Shown in pieces: positions 54,175 through 63,027 of a stretch of 64,000 nt of DNA. The stretch's first letter is position 1, and every line of letters begins with the position of its first letter. The notes beneath the pieces were generated by a model. The model saw only the letters and a program-made list of their open reading frames with translations. It was not told the origin of the DNA and made no database searches. The stretch lies in NCBI GenBank assembly GCA_017525245.1, contig JAFXTE010000008.1, forward strand, positions 1 through 64,000. Reading direction: 5' to 3'. This stretch comes from Bacteroidales bacterium (lineage in GTDB: Bacteria; Bacteroidota; Bacteroidia; Bacteroidales; WCHB1-69). The position numbers and the translations under genes are program-made.

Positions 54175-56523
54175 ATGAAAAGTTACCTTAAATTCCTCAG
54201 TCGCAACAAACTCTACACCGCCGTTGAGGCGGTGGGGCTGGTCGTGAGCCTCGCCTTCGTCATCCTAATCGGCAGTTACGTGACGCAACATCTGGCCGTC
54301 GTGTATCAGCAACCTGGCCATGACCGCATTTACGGCCTCGGAACCACCTCTAACTTGGGACTTTCAGTGTGGGATAAGTCCTCTATCGAAGCGCAGGTGC
54401 CTGGAATCGAGGCTATAGCTCGCTTTGGCTATGCCACCGACGAGATTTCTTACCATAAAAAAAACTATGAAGCGGAAGTTCGTCAGGTGGATGCGGAGTT
54501 CTTCAAGATCTTTCCCCAGTTTAGCCTTGTGGAGGGCACAGCCATCCCGTTCGACGGCACCCATAACGCCATTGTCAGCCGGAGTTTCGCGAACAGTCTG
54601 GAGAAAAAGGGCGACCTTATAGGACAACGTTTCGTCATAGAAGGAGAGGAGGAGGAATACATCATTTGCGGCATCATGGATGGTCCAGAAAACACCTTGG
54701 TTGCCCACATTGATGTACTGATTCCGGTGAATGAGAAATGGTGGGCTGGGCGCGAACCTTTCCACAGCGTGGACGGCACGAAGACCTTTATTCGCAGGAT
54801 GGAAAACACCAACGAAGAAGATTTCAAGGCACAAATACTTGAAGTATGCCGTCAAAACTATGGATCGTGGATAAATAAAGAACTTAAAATATTCAGTTTC
54901 AAGGAGATGTTCTTCCGCACTGAGAACGATTATGTATTACGCAGCGGCAACCTCAGCAGCATACGGATATTGTCAGCGGTGGTGTTCCTTCTCCTTCTGT
55001 CGGCGCTCGTCAACTACGTCAACCTCAACATGGCGTTGGTGGGTAAACGCGCCAAGGAGATGGCCACCCGCAGGCTTTTGGGTGCGCAGAAACTTTCCGT
55101 CATGGGCAAGTTTATCGTCGAATCCGTCTTGTTCACGGCGGTGTGTTTTGTTTTCGCCCTTTTGATGGCTCACGCCCTTGTTCCCATGATGAACTGGCTG
55201 TTGGCCAGCTCAACACCGGAAAGCGACATTCAATTGCAGTTGATGATGAAACCGACTTATATAGTCGCGTATCTGAGCGGAATCTTGCTGATGGGAACGC
55301 TCTCGGGATGGTTACCCGCACTGTATGCATCGTATTACGAACCCATTGATGTGGTGCGGGGTACATTTCGCCATCACAGCAAGATGTGGCTCAGCAAAAT
55401 CTTCATTATCTTCCAAAACGTCTTGTCTGTTATACTGATAGCCATCGCCATCGTAATGGAGGTTCAGATGTGGCACATGATCAGGCGACCTACCCATGCG
55501 AACACGAAAGACTTGTTTTACATCAGCGGCATCTGGTATTCTGTGCCTCATTTGGCGACTTTGGCCGACGAAATAGCGCAACTGCCTTGTGTCAAGGAGG
55601 TCGGCATTGGGAGAGGATTTCCCGGAAGCGCGGCTTATTCTGTCGGCATACGTTTGGAAGAGGAAGATTTCATCTTGAAGTTGCTCATCGGTGACAGTGC
55701 CTATTTTCGCATGTTAGGTTTCGAGGTGGTGAAGGATTTCGGCCATCCACTCGCCAACTCGCTTTGGTTAGGGGAACATGCATATACCAAAAGCGGGGCT
55801 TCTGACACTTCCGTTACCATGCCGAAAAAACTTGCAATCATGATGAATCAGGATGCCGACTACATCGGCGGAATGCTTAAAGATTTCCCGGGGGAGAGCG
55901 CGGCCTCTCCGGATGGCTTAAGCAACCAGAACGTGGGTGTACTGGTACAGGAAACCCGGAAGTTGGCATGGGCAAGCGACCTGTTTGTCAGAACCATCGG
56001 CGACCATTCGGAGGCCCGGAAGATCATCCTGAAACAGTGCCAGCTGTGGGCGGAAAAGGATGGGGAACCCTTTGCTGGGCAGGATGACTGCGGCTATGTG
56101 GATGACTTGAATCTTAAGTCGTTGGAGCCGGCCAAGCGCACCGTACGGTTGTTGGAGATTTTCATGGGGTTATCGGTGCTGCTGTCCCTGCTCGGTCTCG
56201 TCGCCATGAGCACCTACTATTGCGATGAAGGAAGCCACAGCATCGCCATCCGCAAGGTTTTCGGCAGCGACGTCAACCGCGAGTTGCGGCGCACGGTGAA
56301 GGGCTACATGATGCTCGTCGGAATCGCCGCCATCATCGGAGCTCCCCTTGCGGTTTGGCTTAGCGGCAAATACTTGGAACGTTTTGCCTACCGTATCGAG
56401 CATTACGGTTGGATCATTGTCGTGGCGCTTGTGGTCACCATGCTGCTGGCATTTCTTTCCGTCCTCTGGCAGACCCTCCGCGCCGCGAAGACGAATCCTG
56501 CGGAAGCTCTGAAGAAAGAGTAA
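54175..56523 (+). CDS. MacB/FtsX-type ABC permease 1
   Basis: A 782-residue permease made of two tandem halves. An N-terminal helix (LYTAVEAVGLVVSLAFVILIGSYV) precedes a MacB-type periplasmic domain (to about residue 250) and an FtsX domain with GKRAKEMATRRLLGAQK between membrane segments. The second half repeats helix (IFIIFQNVLSVILIAIAIVM), periplasmic domain and FtsX domain (SIAIRKVFGSDVNRELRRTV), ending AKTNPAEALKKE. It has no ATPase domain of its own. With HlyD, TolC and the ATPase at 56680 it would form a tripartite exporter. The substrate is unknown. Confidence 0.83.
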   Translation: MKSYLKFLSRNKLYTAVEAVGLVVSLAFVILIGSYVTQHLAVVYQQPGHDRIYGLGTTSNLGLSVWDKSSIEAQVPGIEAIARFGYATDEISYHKKNYEAEVRQVDAEFFKIFPQFSLVEGTAIPFDGTHNAIVSRSFANSLEKKGDLIGQRFVIEGEEEEYIICGIMDGPENTLVAHIDVLIPVNEKWWAGREPFHSVDGTKTFIRRMENTNEEDFKAQILEVCRQNYGSWINKELKIFSFKEMFFRTENDYVLRSGNLSSIRILSAVVFLLLLSALVNYVNLNMALVGKRAKEMATRRLLGAQKLSVMGKFIVESVLFTAVCFVFALLMAHALVPMMNWLLASSTPESDIQLQLMMKPTYIVAYLSGILLMGTLSGWLPALYASYYEPIDVVRGTFRHHSKMWLSKIFIIFQNVLSVILIAIAIVMEVQMWHMIRRPTHANTKDLFYISGIWYSVPHLATLADEIAQLPCVKEVGIGRGFPGSAAYSVGIRLEEEDFILKLLIGDSAYFRMLGFEVVKDFGHPLANSLWLGEHAYTKSGASDTSVTMPKKLAIMMNQDADYIGGMLKDFPGESAASPDGLSNQNVGVLVQETRKLAWASDLFVRTIGDHSEARKIILKQCQLWAEKDGEPFAGQDDCGYVDDLNLKSLEPAKRTVRLLEIFMGLSVLLSLLGLVAMSTYYCDEGSHSIAIRKVFGSDVNRELRRTVKGYMMLVGIAAIIGAPLAVWLSGKYLERFAYRIEHYGWIIVVALVVTMLLAFLSVLWQTLRAAKTNPAEALKKE

Positions 56524-56580
56524 ACGGCTAACAATCGTCGGCGAATTGAGCGAATTATGCGAATTATATAAAGACATATT

Positions 56581-56646
56581 CCTTGAGCAGCCCCGGCAGG
56601 GGCAAGAGCTTGGTAGCCCCATACAAGGCGAAGCCGCAGTGTGGGG
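56581..56646 (+). repeat. REP-like element, family 2 copy 3 (shortened)
   Basis: CCTTGAGCAG then a GCCCCGGCAGGGGC hairpin, a changed middle (AAGAGCTTGGTAG) and CCCCATAC / GTGTGGGG. It is preceded at 56536-56570 by CGAATTGAGCGAATTATGCG repeats shared with 57376-57402. Confidence 0.75.
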
Positions 56647-56679
56647 GACATCAGAACGAACAATTTAATACCCATTATT

Positions 56680-57360
56680 ATGATACAAGTACAAAACCTC
56701 ACCAAAATCTTCCGCACGGAAGACATCGAAACCCTCGCATTAGACGGGGTGTCATTCACCATCAACGATGGCGAGTTCGTCGCCGTCATGGGGCCGTCGG
56801 GCTGCGGCAAATCCACGCTGCTCAACATCCTCGGCCTCCTGGATAATCCCACCGAGGGCACCTATGAGCTGCTCGGACAGCAGGTCGGCAGCCTGAAGGA
56901 GAAGGAGCGCACCAAGTTCCGCAAGGGCAACATCGGCTTCGTGTTCCAGAGCTTCAACCTCATCGACGAGCTGAACGTCTATGAAAACATAGAGCTGCCG
57001 CTGCGCTACCTGAACATCAGCGCCACGGAGCGCAAGGAGCGGGTCACGGCCATGATGAAGCGAATGGCCATCACCCACCGCGCCAAGCACTTCCCGCAGC
57101 AGCTCTCGGGCGGACAGCAGCAACGCGTCGCCATCGCCCGCGCCGTGGTCGCCAACCCCAAGCTCATCCTCGCCGACGAGCCTACTGGCAACCTCGATTC
57201 CAAGAACGGCAAGGAGGTGATGGACCTGCTCACCGAGCTGCACAAGGAGGGCACCACCATCGTGATGGTCACCCACTCGCAGCGCGACGCGGGCTATGCC
57301 GACCGCATCATCAACCTTTTCGACGGCAGGATCGTCGAGGATGTGCTGCCGGAACTGTGA
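56680..57360 (+). CDS. ABC transporter ATP-binding protein (MacB/LolD type)
   Basis: A 226-residue ATPase with Walker [10 protein letters not shown] near residue 40, Q-loop [21 protein letters not shown], signature LSGGQQQR, Walker [14 protein letters not shown] and H-loop [11 protein letters not shown]. The long Q-loop sequence and the EPTGNLDS motif place it with the MacB/LolD/FtsE group that serves FtsX-type permeases. It is the only ATPase of the cluster inside the window, sitting between permeases 1 and 2. An in-frame GTG at 56641 lies in the REP-like element; ATG 56680 gives the family's usual start ([11 protein letters not shown]). Confidence 0.92.
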   Translation: MIQVQNLTKIFRTEDIETLALDGVSFTINDGEFVAVMGPSGCGKSTLLNILGLLDNPTEGTYELLGQQVGSLKEKERTKFRKGNIGFVFQSFNLIDELNVYENIELPLRYLNISATERKERVTAMMKRMAITHRAKHFPQQLSGGQQQRVAIARAVVANPKLILADEPTGNLDSKNGKEVMDLLTELHKEGTTIVMVTHSQRDAGYADRIINLFDGRIVEDVLPEL

Positions 57361-57420
57361 GCGGCGAACAAACGTCGGCGAATTGAGCGAATTACACGAA
57401 TTTTATCATAGAACATATTC

Positions 57421-57480
57421 CAAAAAGGGCTGAAAACCCGACCTATGTCAACCCAGTGTGAGCGAAGCGAGCTCTGGGAT
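57421..57480 (+). repeat. REP-like element, family 3 copy 2
   Basis: CAAAAAGGGCTGAAAACCCG then ACCTATGTCAACCCAG, GTGTGAGCGAAGCGAG and CTCTGGGAT. Same plan as the minus-strand copy at 21601. It lies 14 bases before permease 2. Confidence 0.7.
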
Positions 57481-57494
57481 AAAACCAACATGAT

Positions 57495-59813
57495 ATGAAA
57501 TCGTACCTCAAATTCCTCAGCAGAAACAAACTCTACACCGCCGTGGAGGCGGTGGGACTGGTGGTGAGCCTCGCGTTCGTGATCATCATCGGCAGCTACG
57601 TATGGCAGCAGTACAGCATCACGCGCGAGAGTTCCGACCGGAAGGACATCTACACCTTCGGAACGCCAAACTGCACGGGGCTCACCTACGCCTTCCCCGA
57701 TGAGCTGCTCGCGCGGGTTCCCGAGGTGGAGGCAGCGGTGCGCTATTGCGGGTGCCAGACGACAGTCGCCCAGATGGGGGACGAGTATGTGCCGGTGAAT
57801 GCGGTCGCCGTGGAGAAGGACTTCTTCACGATGTTCCCGCACCTCGGCCGCTTCGTCGAAGGCGGTCCAGAATGCCTTGATGCGCCTTCGAATGTGATTG
57901 TTTGCGAGACCTTTGCACGACAGCACGACCTGAAATTTGGTCAGACAATCCGTATGGAAGGAGAAGAGTATCTCGTCGCGGGCATCATCAAGGATTTTGA
58001 AAACACCATTTTCGAAAACAGCGATCTGATTGTCAATGTACGCCATCCCGCCAACCGGTTTGCCATCGAATCGCCCTACGATGGTTTCGGTACGACTATC
58101 ACCTTTGCGAAAATCGCTAAAGGCACTGACCCACAGGTGGTTTACGACAAAGTGAAAAAAGTCTGCAAGGAGATTTATCCTCTCCATTACGGTCATGGAT
58201 CCTTCTTCGAAGAGTTGGAAATGACCCGATTCGACCAGCTGTTCTTCAAAGAGGATATTAACAGCTTTTTCAATCAAGGAGACCTTAAAACGCTGAAACT
58301 GTTGGCACTCGTCGGGCTGTTGTTGTTGCTTTCTGCGGTGTTAAACTACATCAACCTCTCGTTCGCGCTCACGGGGAAACGCGCCAAGGAGATGGCCACT
58401 CGTCGCCTGCTCGGAGCACAGAAAGGGGAGATTGTCTGGAAATATGTCTCTGAATCATTGGTGTTTACGACGGTTTGCTTCAGTTTCGGACTGTTGTTGG
58501 CCTACCTGTTGGCACCGTCGGTCAATGCCTTGCTTAACAATCCCGATGTGCCCATTCGGGTACGGATGTCGTTTACGTATATTTTGGCCTATCTTGCTGG
58601 TATCTTGGTGGTTGGTGTACTCAATGGCATCATTCCGGCCTTGTTTGCCAGCCGCGTGCAGCCCATCGATGTGGTGAAGGGCACTTTCCGCCGCAACACG
58701 AAAATGGTGTTCAACAAGGTGTTCATCGTTGTTCAAGGCATCTTTGCGGTTTTCCTCATCGCGATGGCCATCGTGATGGAGGCGCAGTACCGCACCTCGC
58801 TCCACCGTCCGAGGCACTGCAACACACAAGACAAATACTATCTGTTCGTGCCCACTCAAAAACCTCAACCACAGTTGTTTGAGAAACTTGAGAAACTGCC
58901 CTGCGTGAAGCGGATTGGCCGAAGTGCAGGTGCCCCTGGTTATCTTTTTGGGATACAGTATAATTGGACAGAGGACCGGAACATCACGTATTGGCATTTG
59001 CAAATGGATACGGTTGCCTTTCAGATGCTTGATTTTGAGGTGCTTAAAGATTACAAAGCCCCAATTTACAATTCAATCTGGTTTGGTGAGCGGGCTTTTG
59101 CCGCTACAGGTTTCAGCGAAGAGGACCACGTCATCAGTAATCCTATTACTCCGGGAAAGAAGGAATGCGAGCAGGTGGCGGGTGTGATTCGTGATATTCC
59201 CGTTAACAACAACAATATGGGCGAAGAGGCCAATGTCATCATCAGCGTTTTGAGGGAGGAAGATGTTCCGGTGGCTGGTTTCCTGATGGAGATTGCAGGC
59301 GACCATTCGGAAGCCGCGAAAGCCATCACCAAGGTGGTTGATGACTGGTGTGGCGAACAGCAGATGTTTTATTATGCCAACGGTTTTATTGACGATTTCT
59401 ACCGTGATGCGTTGAAACCCGCCAAGAACAACATGCGCTTGTTGGAGATTTTCATGCTGTTGGCCGTGCTGATTTCGCTACTCGGGCTTCTGGCCATGAG
59501 CACCTACTATGCGGGCGAGAATGCCAAAGGCATCGCCGTGCGTAAGGTGTTCGGCGGCACCGTCAAGAGCGAGACCCGGCGCACCGTGCGGGAGTACATG
59601 CTGCTGGTCGCGGTGGCCTGCGTCATCGGTGTGCCGATAGCGGTCTGGGCGGCGCAGCGTTACTTGGAGGACTTCATCGTCAGGCTGGAGCACTACGGCT
59701 GGATCTTCTTCGTCGCCGTGGTCATCTCCCTTGCGATGGCCTTCCTCTCGGTGCTTTGGCAGACCCTCCGCGCCGCGAAGACGAACCCTGCGGTGGTGCT
59801 AAAAAAGGAATAA
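57495..59813 (+). CDS. MacB/FtsX-type ABC permease 2
   Basis: A 772-residue two-half permease of the same plan as the gene at 54175: N-terminal helix, MacB-type periplasmic domain, FtsX domain with GKRAKEMATRRLLGAQKGEIVW, then a second helix (VFIVVQGIFAVFLIAMAIVM), domain and FtsX unit with KGIAVRKVFGGTVKSETRRTV, ending AKTNPAVVLKKE. Its first ~120 bases are almost identical to the start of the permease at 63028, while the periplasmic domains differ strongly. The variable periplasmic parts suggest different substrates or partners. Probably cotranscribed with the ATPase. Confidence 0.83.
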   Translation: MKSYLKFLSRNKLYTAVEAVGLVVSLAFVIIIGSYVWQQYSITRESSDRKDIYTFGTPNCTGLTYAFPDELLARVPEVEAAVRYCGCQTTVAQMGDEYVPVNAVAVEKDFFTMFPHLGRFVEGGPECLDAPSNVIVCETFARQHDLKFGQTIRMEGEEYLVAGIIKDFENTIFENSDLIVNVRHPANRFAIESPYDGFGTTITFAKIAKGTDPQVVYDKVKKVCKEIYPLHYGHGSFFEELEMTRFDQLFFKEDINSFFNQGDLKTLKLLALVGLLLLLSAVLNYINLSFALTGKRAKEMATRRLLGAQKGEIVWKYVSESLVFTTVCFSFGLLLAYLLAPSVNALLNNPDVPIRVRMSFTYILAYLAGILVVGVLNGIIPALFASRVQPIDVVKGTFRRNTKMVFNKVFIVVQGIFAVFLIAMAIVMEAQYRTSLHRPRHCNTQDKYYLFVPTQKPQPQLFEKLEKLPCVKRIGRSAGAPGYLFGIQYNWTEDRNITYWHLQMDTVAFQMLDFEVLKDYKAPIYNSIWFGERAFAATGFSEEDHVISNPITPGKKECEQVAGVIRDIPVNNNNMGEEANVIISVLREEDVPVAGFLMEIAGDHSEAAKAITKVVDDWCGEQQMFYYANGFIDDFYRDALKPAKNNMRLLEIFMLLAVLISLLGLLAMSTYYAGENAKGIAVRKVFGGTVKSETRRTVREYMLLVAVACVIGVPIAVWAAQRYLEDFIVRLEHYGWIFFVAVVISLAMAFLSVLWQTLRAAKTNPAVVLKKE

Positions 59814-59853
59814 ATGTGGGTCAGATAAAAACGTAAAACCAAACATCAATTAT

Positions 59854-62196
59854 ATGTATCGAAAAAGTAATCTCCTAATCCAGATACTCTCCCTCGGGGT
59901 GGGTCTTGCAATCGGCATCGTGCTGATTGCCAAAGTGTGCTTCGAGTTGTCGTACGACAGTTTCTATAAAGACGTGGACCGTATATATTGTATCCGTTCT
60001 GGTTACGAAGTACAGGGCGAATCCAGAGATTTCCCTCAGGTGAGTGGTGCGGTAGCATTTGGCTTCAAGGCAGAGGTGCCGGGAGTGGAAGAAGCCACTC
60101 GAATGACTTTCTATTTCAATAGTGACCGTTATTTGGACGAGGATGGCAATGTCATCACCGGAAATCTCCGTTTAGCCGATTCATGCTTCTTCCGCGTTTT
60201 TGACCGTCCCATTCTGGCTGGCAATCCGGAGAAAGTGCTGTCAGAGCCGCTATGTTTGATGGTGTCGGAGTCGTTTGCCAAAAAAATGGGTGGCGTGGAG
60301 GAATGTATTGGCAAAATCATCTACAACGAGGATGTCCCTTTGTTGAAAATGACTATTGAGGGCGTATTCAAGGATTTCCCTAAAAATGGTTCTATAGACG
60401 CCGACATTTTGCTGTCGATGGAGAGTTATTCAAAAAGCAGCACGGAGAACTGGGTCGGTAACGACCGCTATGTGGGATTTGTGAAATTGCAACAAGGTGT
60501 TGATCCGCAATCGCTTAACGATGCCATCCGTAGGATGCAGGAGGCTCATCAGCCTTTGCAGGAGTTTGAGAAGAACGGCATGAAGCTGTGGTATTATCTT
60601 GCACCATTTGGTAAAACCCACCTCAAGGAGTCTTCGGTGCATTCAATGGTAATACTGCTTTCCGTTATTGCAACAATGCTGATTGTCATCAGCTTACTCA
60701 ACTATATCCTGATCACAATTTCGTCTATGGTACATCGAGCCAAAGAAATTGGGGTACGAAAGTGCTATGGTGCGAACGCTTTCAGTATTTATGGATTATT
60801 GGCTCGGGAGTCGATAATACATCTATTATTGGCACTCGTTTTGGCAGCTGCCATTATTTTTGCCACAAAAGGATTGATACAGAACTTGTTGGGTGTGCCA
60901 TTTGGGACATTACTTGTTCCCCAAAGCATTTGGACTATTGTGGCTGTGCTGTTGCTTGTGCTGTTCGTTTCCGTTTTCGTTCCTGCGCGGCTTTACATGC
61001 GCATTCCCGTTTCGGTGGCCTTCCGCAATTATACGGAAAACTCGCGGCGATGGAAAATAGGACTGCTTGGCGTTCAGGTGTTTATCAATGTATTTGTCGT
61101 TTCGATGCTGATGGTCATCGCTTCGCAATATCATAAAATGATGAACGACGACCCGGGCTACAATTATGAGAATGTGTTGTTTGTGGACATGTACGACGGA
61201 AATCAAGAGGCTCAACAACGTGTGGTGAACGTTCTTGGCCAACTTTCTGAAGTGACACACATTGCAGCAAGCTATGGTCTTCCTTACATTTGGTCGAATG
61301 GCGACAACATATATCTTCCCGGCGACGATCGTGAATTGTTCAACGTGGCCGACCAGTACGAGGCCACAGCGCAATTCTATGCTCTTTTCGGAATGGAGTT
61401 TGTTGACGGTCGCGCACCGGCCGATTCCAATGAAGTGGTGGTGAGCGAGAGTTTCGTGAAACGGATGAATGACTTCACGGACTGGAGCGACGGTGCTGTG
61501 GGAAAACAGATTATGATTACTGGACACGAAAACTCTTTGACAAATCTTAAATCGTTCACTATTACGGGTGTTTACCGCGACTATCGCTTGGGTAGCCTCT
61601 TGGATATGGATACCCGACCGAGCGTGCGTTTCTACGGCAGTTTGGAGGACGGAGAGTCTTATATGCCGCATCTGGTTTTCAAAGTGAATAAAATGGATGA
61701 AACCACGATTGGGAAGCTGAAGGAAGCCATTTCTAAGGCCCTTGATGGAAAAGATGTACAGTTGAAAGTATATGCGGACGAAATGCATTCAGCATACGAA
61801 GATAGTCGCAAGATGCGCAACACCGTTTTCATCGGTTCCATTTTTGCATTGATGATTGCCATGTTGGGTCTCATCGGTTTCATACGCGATGAGTCGAGTC
61901 GTCGGAGCAAAGAAATGGCCATCCGCAAAATTAACGGTGCTACAGAGAGAGATGTGCTAAGCATTTTTGCTTGGGGTGTGTTGAAGTTATCTCTTATTAT
62001 GTCGATTTTTGCGTGTGTTTTCGCCTATTTCGTTGCCGACAAATGGCTTGAACAGTTCGCCGAGCGCATCGGCCTCTCGCCGTTGTATTTCATTTTTGGC
62101 GCAACGGTGGTTCTTCTCATCGTAGCAATCGTAGTCGTTATGAGTAGTATCAGAATTGCGAGGACTAACCCTGCTGAGGCGTTGAAGAAGGAGTAG
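59854..62196 (+). CDS. MacB/FtsX-type ABC permease 3, divergent
   Basis: A 780-residue permease with two FtsX domains (HRAKEIGVRKCYGANAFSIYG near residue 295 and RSKEMAIRKINGATERDVLSIF near residue 690), ending ARTNPAEALKKE. Unlike its neighbours it lacks the conserved LKFLSRNKLYTAVEAVGL start; its first helix is LLIQILSLGVGLAIGIVLIA and is followed by the FYKDVDRIYCIRS periplasmic domain. It belongs to another subgroup of the same family and is probably read from the same operon (40-base gap). It lies just before a two-gene cassette on the opposite strand. Confidence 0.83.
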   Translation: MYRKSNLLIQILSLGVGLAIGIVLIAKVCFELSYDSFYKDVDRIYCIRSGYEVQGESRDFPQVSGAVAFGFKAEVPGVEEATRMTFYFNSDRYLDEDGNVITGNLRLADSCFFRVFDRPILAGNPEKVLSEPLCLMVSESFAKKMGGVEECIGKIIYNEDVPLLKMTIEGVFKDFPKNGSIDADILLSMESYSKSSTENWVGNDRYVGFVKLQQGVDPQSLNDAIRRMQEAHQPLQEFEKNGMKLWYYLAPFGKTHLKESSVHSMVILLSVIATMLIVISLLNYILITISSMVHRAKEIGVRKCYGANAFSIYGLLARESIIHLLLALVLAAAIIFATKGLIQNLLGVPFGTLLVPQSIWTIVAVLLLVLFVSVFVPARLYMRIPVSVAFRNYTENSRRWKIGLLGVQVFINVFVVSMLMVIASQYHKMMNDDPGYNYENVLFVDMYDGNQEAQQRVVNVLGQLSEVTHIAASYGLPYIWSNGDNIYLPGDDRELFNVADQYEATAQFYALFGMEFVDGRAPADSNEVVVSESFVKRMNDFTDWSDGAVGKQIMITGHENSLTNLKSFTITGVYRDYRLGSLLDMDTRPSVRFYGSLEDGESYMPHLVFKVNKMDETTIGKLKEAISKALDGKDVQLKVYADEMHSAYEDSRKMRNTVFIGSIFALMIAMLGLIGFIRDESSRRSKEMAIRKINGATERDVLSIFAWGVLKLSLIMSIFACVFAYFVADKWLEQFAERIGLSPLYFIFGATVVLLIVAIVVVMSSIRIARTNPAEALKKE

Positions 62197-62209
62197 TTAC
62201 TTGAAAAGG

Positions 62210-62533
62210 TCAATTGATATGTGCAAAATGGTCCAAATAACGGTTGAGCGCGGCAAGGGTGTCCAAATCCCCATCAAGGAAAGCCCCGCAGTAAAGTTCC
62301 CGGAATCGGCAGAGCTCTTTCAGGAGGGCTTTGCGGTTGGGTTGCCCATGCCTACCGTATGCGATGGTCAAGTCGATGAGCTCCTGCATCCGCTCAAAAG
62401 CCTTTTCGGCGTTGTCGCGACGGCCCTTGGCGAGCCATTTCGTGGCACGATAAGTTTCGCTCCCAATATTGGCCATCTGTTTTGCAAAGGGCATCTCGGC
62501 CCATGCTCCGTTACTGAGTGTCACGTGCTGCAT
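62210..62533 (-). CDS. Uncharacterised small helical protein
   Basis: A 107-residue, mostly helical protein (FAKQMANIGSETYRATKWLA, AEKAFERMQELIDLTIAYG, LLKELCRFRELYCGAF, DTLAALNRYLDHFAHIN). Family not recognised with certainty. Its ATG shares one base with the stop of the upstream gene (TAATG), so the two are one operon. It ends 13 bases from the stop of permease 3, convergent with it. An Arg-x6-His pair occurs at the C-terminus; HEPN relatedness is only a guess. Possible two-component cassette (see the neighbour). Confidence 0.5.
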   Translation of the reverse strand: MQHVTLSNGAWAEMPFAKQMANIGSETYRATKWLAKGRRDNAEKAFERMQELIDLTIAYGRHGQPNRKALLKELCRFRELYCGAFLDGDLDTLAALNRYLDHFAHIN

Positions 62534-62871
62534 TATTCAACGAATTTTGAAACGATGGATTTTATTTGTTCCCTGACTTCTGGATTCTCAACATCACGGC
62601 TGCGGTTGCCTTGCCAAGAACGGATATTGATTAAGGAGTCGAATTCGATGAAGTCTTCCCCTGTTTCTTCTGGATACAGGTTGAAACCCCAAAGATTTTC
62701 CTGCTCCGAACCGTTTTCGAGTAACATCGACTCCAAGTCGGCATGGAGCTCTGCGTCCACAGCAAGAAGACCTTTTCTCACATCGGCCACACACTTAATC
62801 ATATCAATGAAAGTATTGGATGCCAATTCTTTAAGTTGTTCTCTTGATATTTTTTCAGTAAGTACCTGCAT
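62533..62871 (-). CDS. Small acidic protein, DUF5674-like
   Basis: A 112-residue acidic protein. The segment HADLESMLLENGSEQENLWGFNLYPEETGEDFIEFDSLINIRSWQGNRSRDV, near residues 43-95, resembles DUF5674 as I recall it, with the 'L-LENGS-QE-LWG-N-YP' and 'INIR-QGNRS' blocks. Function unknown. It heads a two-gene operon on the minus strand with its own -7 box at 62887. The cassette interrupts the plus-strand permease array. Confidence 0.5.
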   Translation of the reverse strand: MQVLTEKISREQLKELASNTFIDMIKCVADVRKGLLAVDAELHADLESMLLENGSEQENLWGFNLYPEETGEDFIEFDSLINIRSWQGNRSRDVENPEVREQIKSIVSKFVE

Positions 62872-62886
62872 AAATCATTTTTTCGG

Positions 62887-62894
62887 CAAAAATA
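62887..62894 (-). promoter_or_regulatory. -7 box (TATTTTTG) for the two-gene cassette
   Basis: On the minus strand TATTTTTG followed by C lies 15 bases before the ATG at 62871. Confidence 0.6.
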
Positions 62895-62909
62895 ATAAAA
62901 TATCAACTT

Positions 62910-63008
62910 CCTTGAGCAGCCCCGGAGAGGCAACACGCGCAAAGTGCTAATAACCCCACACAAGCGCAGAGCAGTGTGGAGACTGTGACACAAGCGCAGA
63001 GCAGTGTG
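62910..63008 (+). repeat. REP-like element, family 2 copy 4, with duplicated last hairpin
   Basis: Begins CCTTGAGCAG and has the GCTAATAACCCCACAC part. The closing hairpin is present twice: CACAAGCGCAGAGCAGTGTG occurs at 62959-62978 and again at 62989-63008. It ends 19 bases before the next permease start. Confidence 0.75.
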
Positions 63009-63027
63009 AAACCTAAAACCAAATGAT

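Noticed and set aside
56641-56679. GTG start for the ABC ATPase
   Set aside because: It falls inside the closing hairpin of a REP-like element; ATG 56680 gives the normal family N-terminus.
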